From Candidatus Babeliales bacterium (GTDB taxonomy: Bacteria; Babelota; Babeliae; Babelales; JANWKD01), in the NCBI GenBank assembly GCA_025451595.1, contig JANWKD010000029.1, forward strand, positions 1-7,367: 7,367 nt of DNA. Reading direction: 5' to 3'. Made by a program: the position numbers and the translations under genes. The notes beneath the pieces were generated by a model, which saw only the letters and a list, made by a program, of their open reading frames with translations, did no database searches and was not told the origin of the DNA. Positions 6,426 to 7,367 of this stretch are shown piece after piece. The first letter of the stretch is position 1. Each line of letters starts with the position of its first letter.

Positions 6426-7367
6426 ACAAAAAAAATATCATCCAAGAAGAACATATAACAGAAGTAGCAGCTGTTTCTGCCAAAAAGAAAATGATCGAAG
6501 TGACCTTGGCCCAAATTGACAAACAGTATGGCAAGGGTTCGGTAATGCTTTTAGGGCAATCGGCTCATATTAAAACAGAAGTAATTCCAAGCGGATCGAT
6601 ACTCCTTGATCAAGCAATTGGCATAGGTGGCTATCCTACGGGAAGAATTGTAGAGATATACGGACCAGAAGCATCAGGTAAAACCACCCTTGCGTTACAT
6701 GCAATAGCTCAGTCGCAGGCCAAAGGTGGCATTTGTGCATTTATTGACGCTGAGCACGCGCTAGATCCAGCGTATGCTGCAAATATTGGTATCAATACCA
6801 GTGACCTGATTATTTCTCAACCTGATTATGGTGAGCAGGCGCTTGATATTGTTGAAATGCTTGTCAGATCGGGAGCGGTTGACATTATCGTTGTTGACTC
6901 AGTTGCCGCATTAGTCCCCAAAGCTGAATTAGAAGGCGATATGGGAGATTCTCATATGGGACTGCAGGCGCGATTAATGTCTCAGGCGCTTAGAAAGCTA
7001 ACCTCTATCGTTCATAAGTCGAAAACAGTCTTAATCTTTATTAATCAAATTCGACACAATCTCAATACGATGCCTTTTGCTAATAAAGAAACAACGACAG
7101 GTGGAAACGCACTTAAGTTCTATGCATCGTTACGACTTGATGTGCGCAAGATAGCTAGTCTCAAAAAAGACGATAATCATTTCGGTAATCGCGTGTCGAT
7201 AAAGGTTGTAAAAAATAAGATGGCTCCTCCGTTCATAAAGGTTGAGCTTGATCTGTTATTTAATCGGGGTATTAGCAAAGAGCTTGATCTGCTTGATGCA
7301 TCACTTTCCTATCAAGTAGTCACGCAAGCTGGCGCATGGTTCGCTTTTGGCGATGAAAAATTTGCCC
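6422..7367 (+). CDS. recA: Recombinase RecA (C-terminus off right edge)
   Basis: RecA forms ATP-dependent filaments on single-stranded DNA, catalyses strand exchange and triggers the SOS response where LexA is present. The window holds 315 codons; RecA is usually about 345-355 residues, so roughly the last 30-50 are missing. The N-terminal helix ends in LAQIDKQYGKGSVMLLG (29-45), about 16 residues later than in E. coli. Walker A is GPEASGKTT (81-89), the catalytic glutamate lies in FIDAEHALDP (Glu111), Walker B is IIVVDSVAAL (155-164), loop L1 is ELEGDMGDSHMG (169-180), and Gln209-Arg211 correspond to Gln194-Arg196 of E. coli. ETTTGGNALKFYASLRLD (223-240) is the signature block. Loop L2 (HNLNTMPFANK, 212-222) is one residue longer than the E. 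coli stretch MKIGVMFGNP and differs in most positions. GAWFAFGDEKF (304-314) is the usual C-terminal block. The ATG overlaps the ppiD stop by four bases (ATGA), with no clear ribosome site, implying coupling. Confidence 0.98.
   Translation, partial: MNKKNIIQEEHITEVAAVSAKKKMIEVTLAQIDKQYGKGSVMLLGQSAHIKTEVIPSGSILLDQAIGIGGYPTGRIVEIYGPEASGKTTLALHAIAQSQAKGGICAFIDAEHALDPAYAANIGINTSDLIISQPDYGEQALDIVEMLVRSGAVDIIVVDSVAALVPKAELEGDMGDSHMGLQARLMSQALRKLTSIVHKSKTVLIFINQIRHNLNTMPFANKETTTGGNALKFYASLRLDVRKIASLKKDDNHFGNRVSIKVVKNKMAPPFIKVELDLLFNRGISKELDLLDASLSYQVVTQAGAWFAFGDEKFA

Noticed and set aside
1..7367. CRISPR array, tRNA gene, insertion sequence or attachment site
   Set aside because: No regularly spaced repeats, cloverleaf-like segments, transposase motifs or terminal inverted repeats were seen on reading both strands.

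Overview
The window is AT-rich and gene-dense, with short intergenic gaps and good Shine-Dalgarno sites. It looks like bacterial chromosome from a Gram-negative-type cell, judged from a PpiD-like periplasmic foldase, a SPOR-type membrane protein and two exported proteins of unknown family. The mix of ordinary core genes with lineage-specific secreted orphans, low GC and tight packing would suit a reduced, host-associated lineage such as the Dependentiae (TM6). That placement is an impression, not something the sequence proves. I see no transposase, phage gene, tRNA, rRNA or CRISPR array.

Layout. Positions 1-1246 (minus strand) hold most of a large exported protein with no family I recognise; its C-terminus lies beyond the left edge. 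It diverges, across a 164-base gap, from a 209-residue plus-strand protein (1411-2040) that has a signal peptide and a C-terminal membrane anchor. A 170-base gap with a good extended -10 promoter leads to a CarD/CdnL-family RNA polymerase regulator (2211-2750). A 10-bp hairpin (2778-2806) and a second promoter candidate separate it from a four-gene co-directional cluster: miaA (tRNA dimethylallyltransferase, 2862-3833), a SPOR-like single-pass membrane protein (3838-4461), a PpiD/SurA-type foldase (4461-6425) and recA (6422 to the right edge, truncated).

How the genes fit together. The spacings in the miaA-SPOR-ppiD-recA cluster are 4 nt, a 1-nt overlap and a 4-nt overlap, so it reads as one translationally coupled operon. 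It mixes tRNA modification, envelope maintenance and recombination. An extended -10 promoter candidate inside the end of ppiD (6349-6376) could give recA separate transcription. I found no recognisable SOS operator by eye.

No clear new defence or mobile system is present. The points most worth a second look are the divergent pair of orphan exported proteins, the loss of catalytic-type residues in the parvulin domain of the foldase, a one-residue insertion in the DNA-binding L2 loop of RecA, altered active-site motifs in MiaA, and the internal recA promoter.
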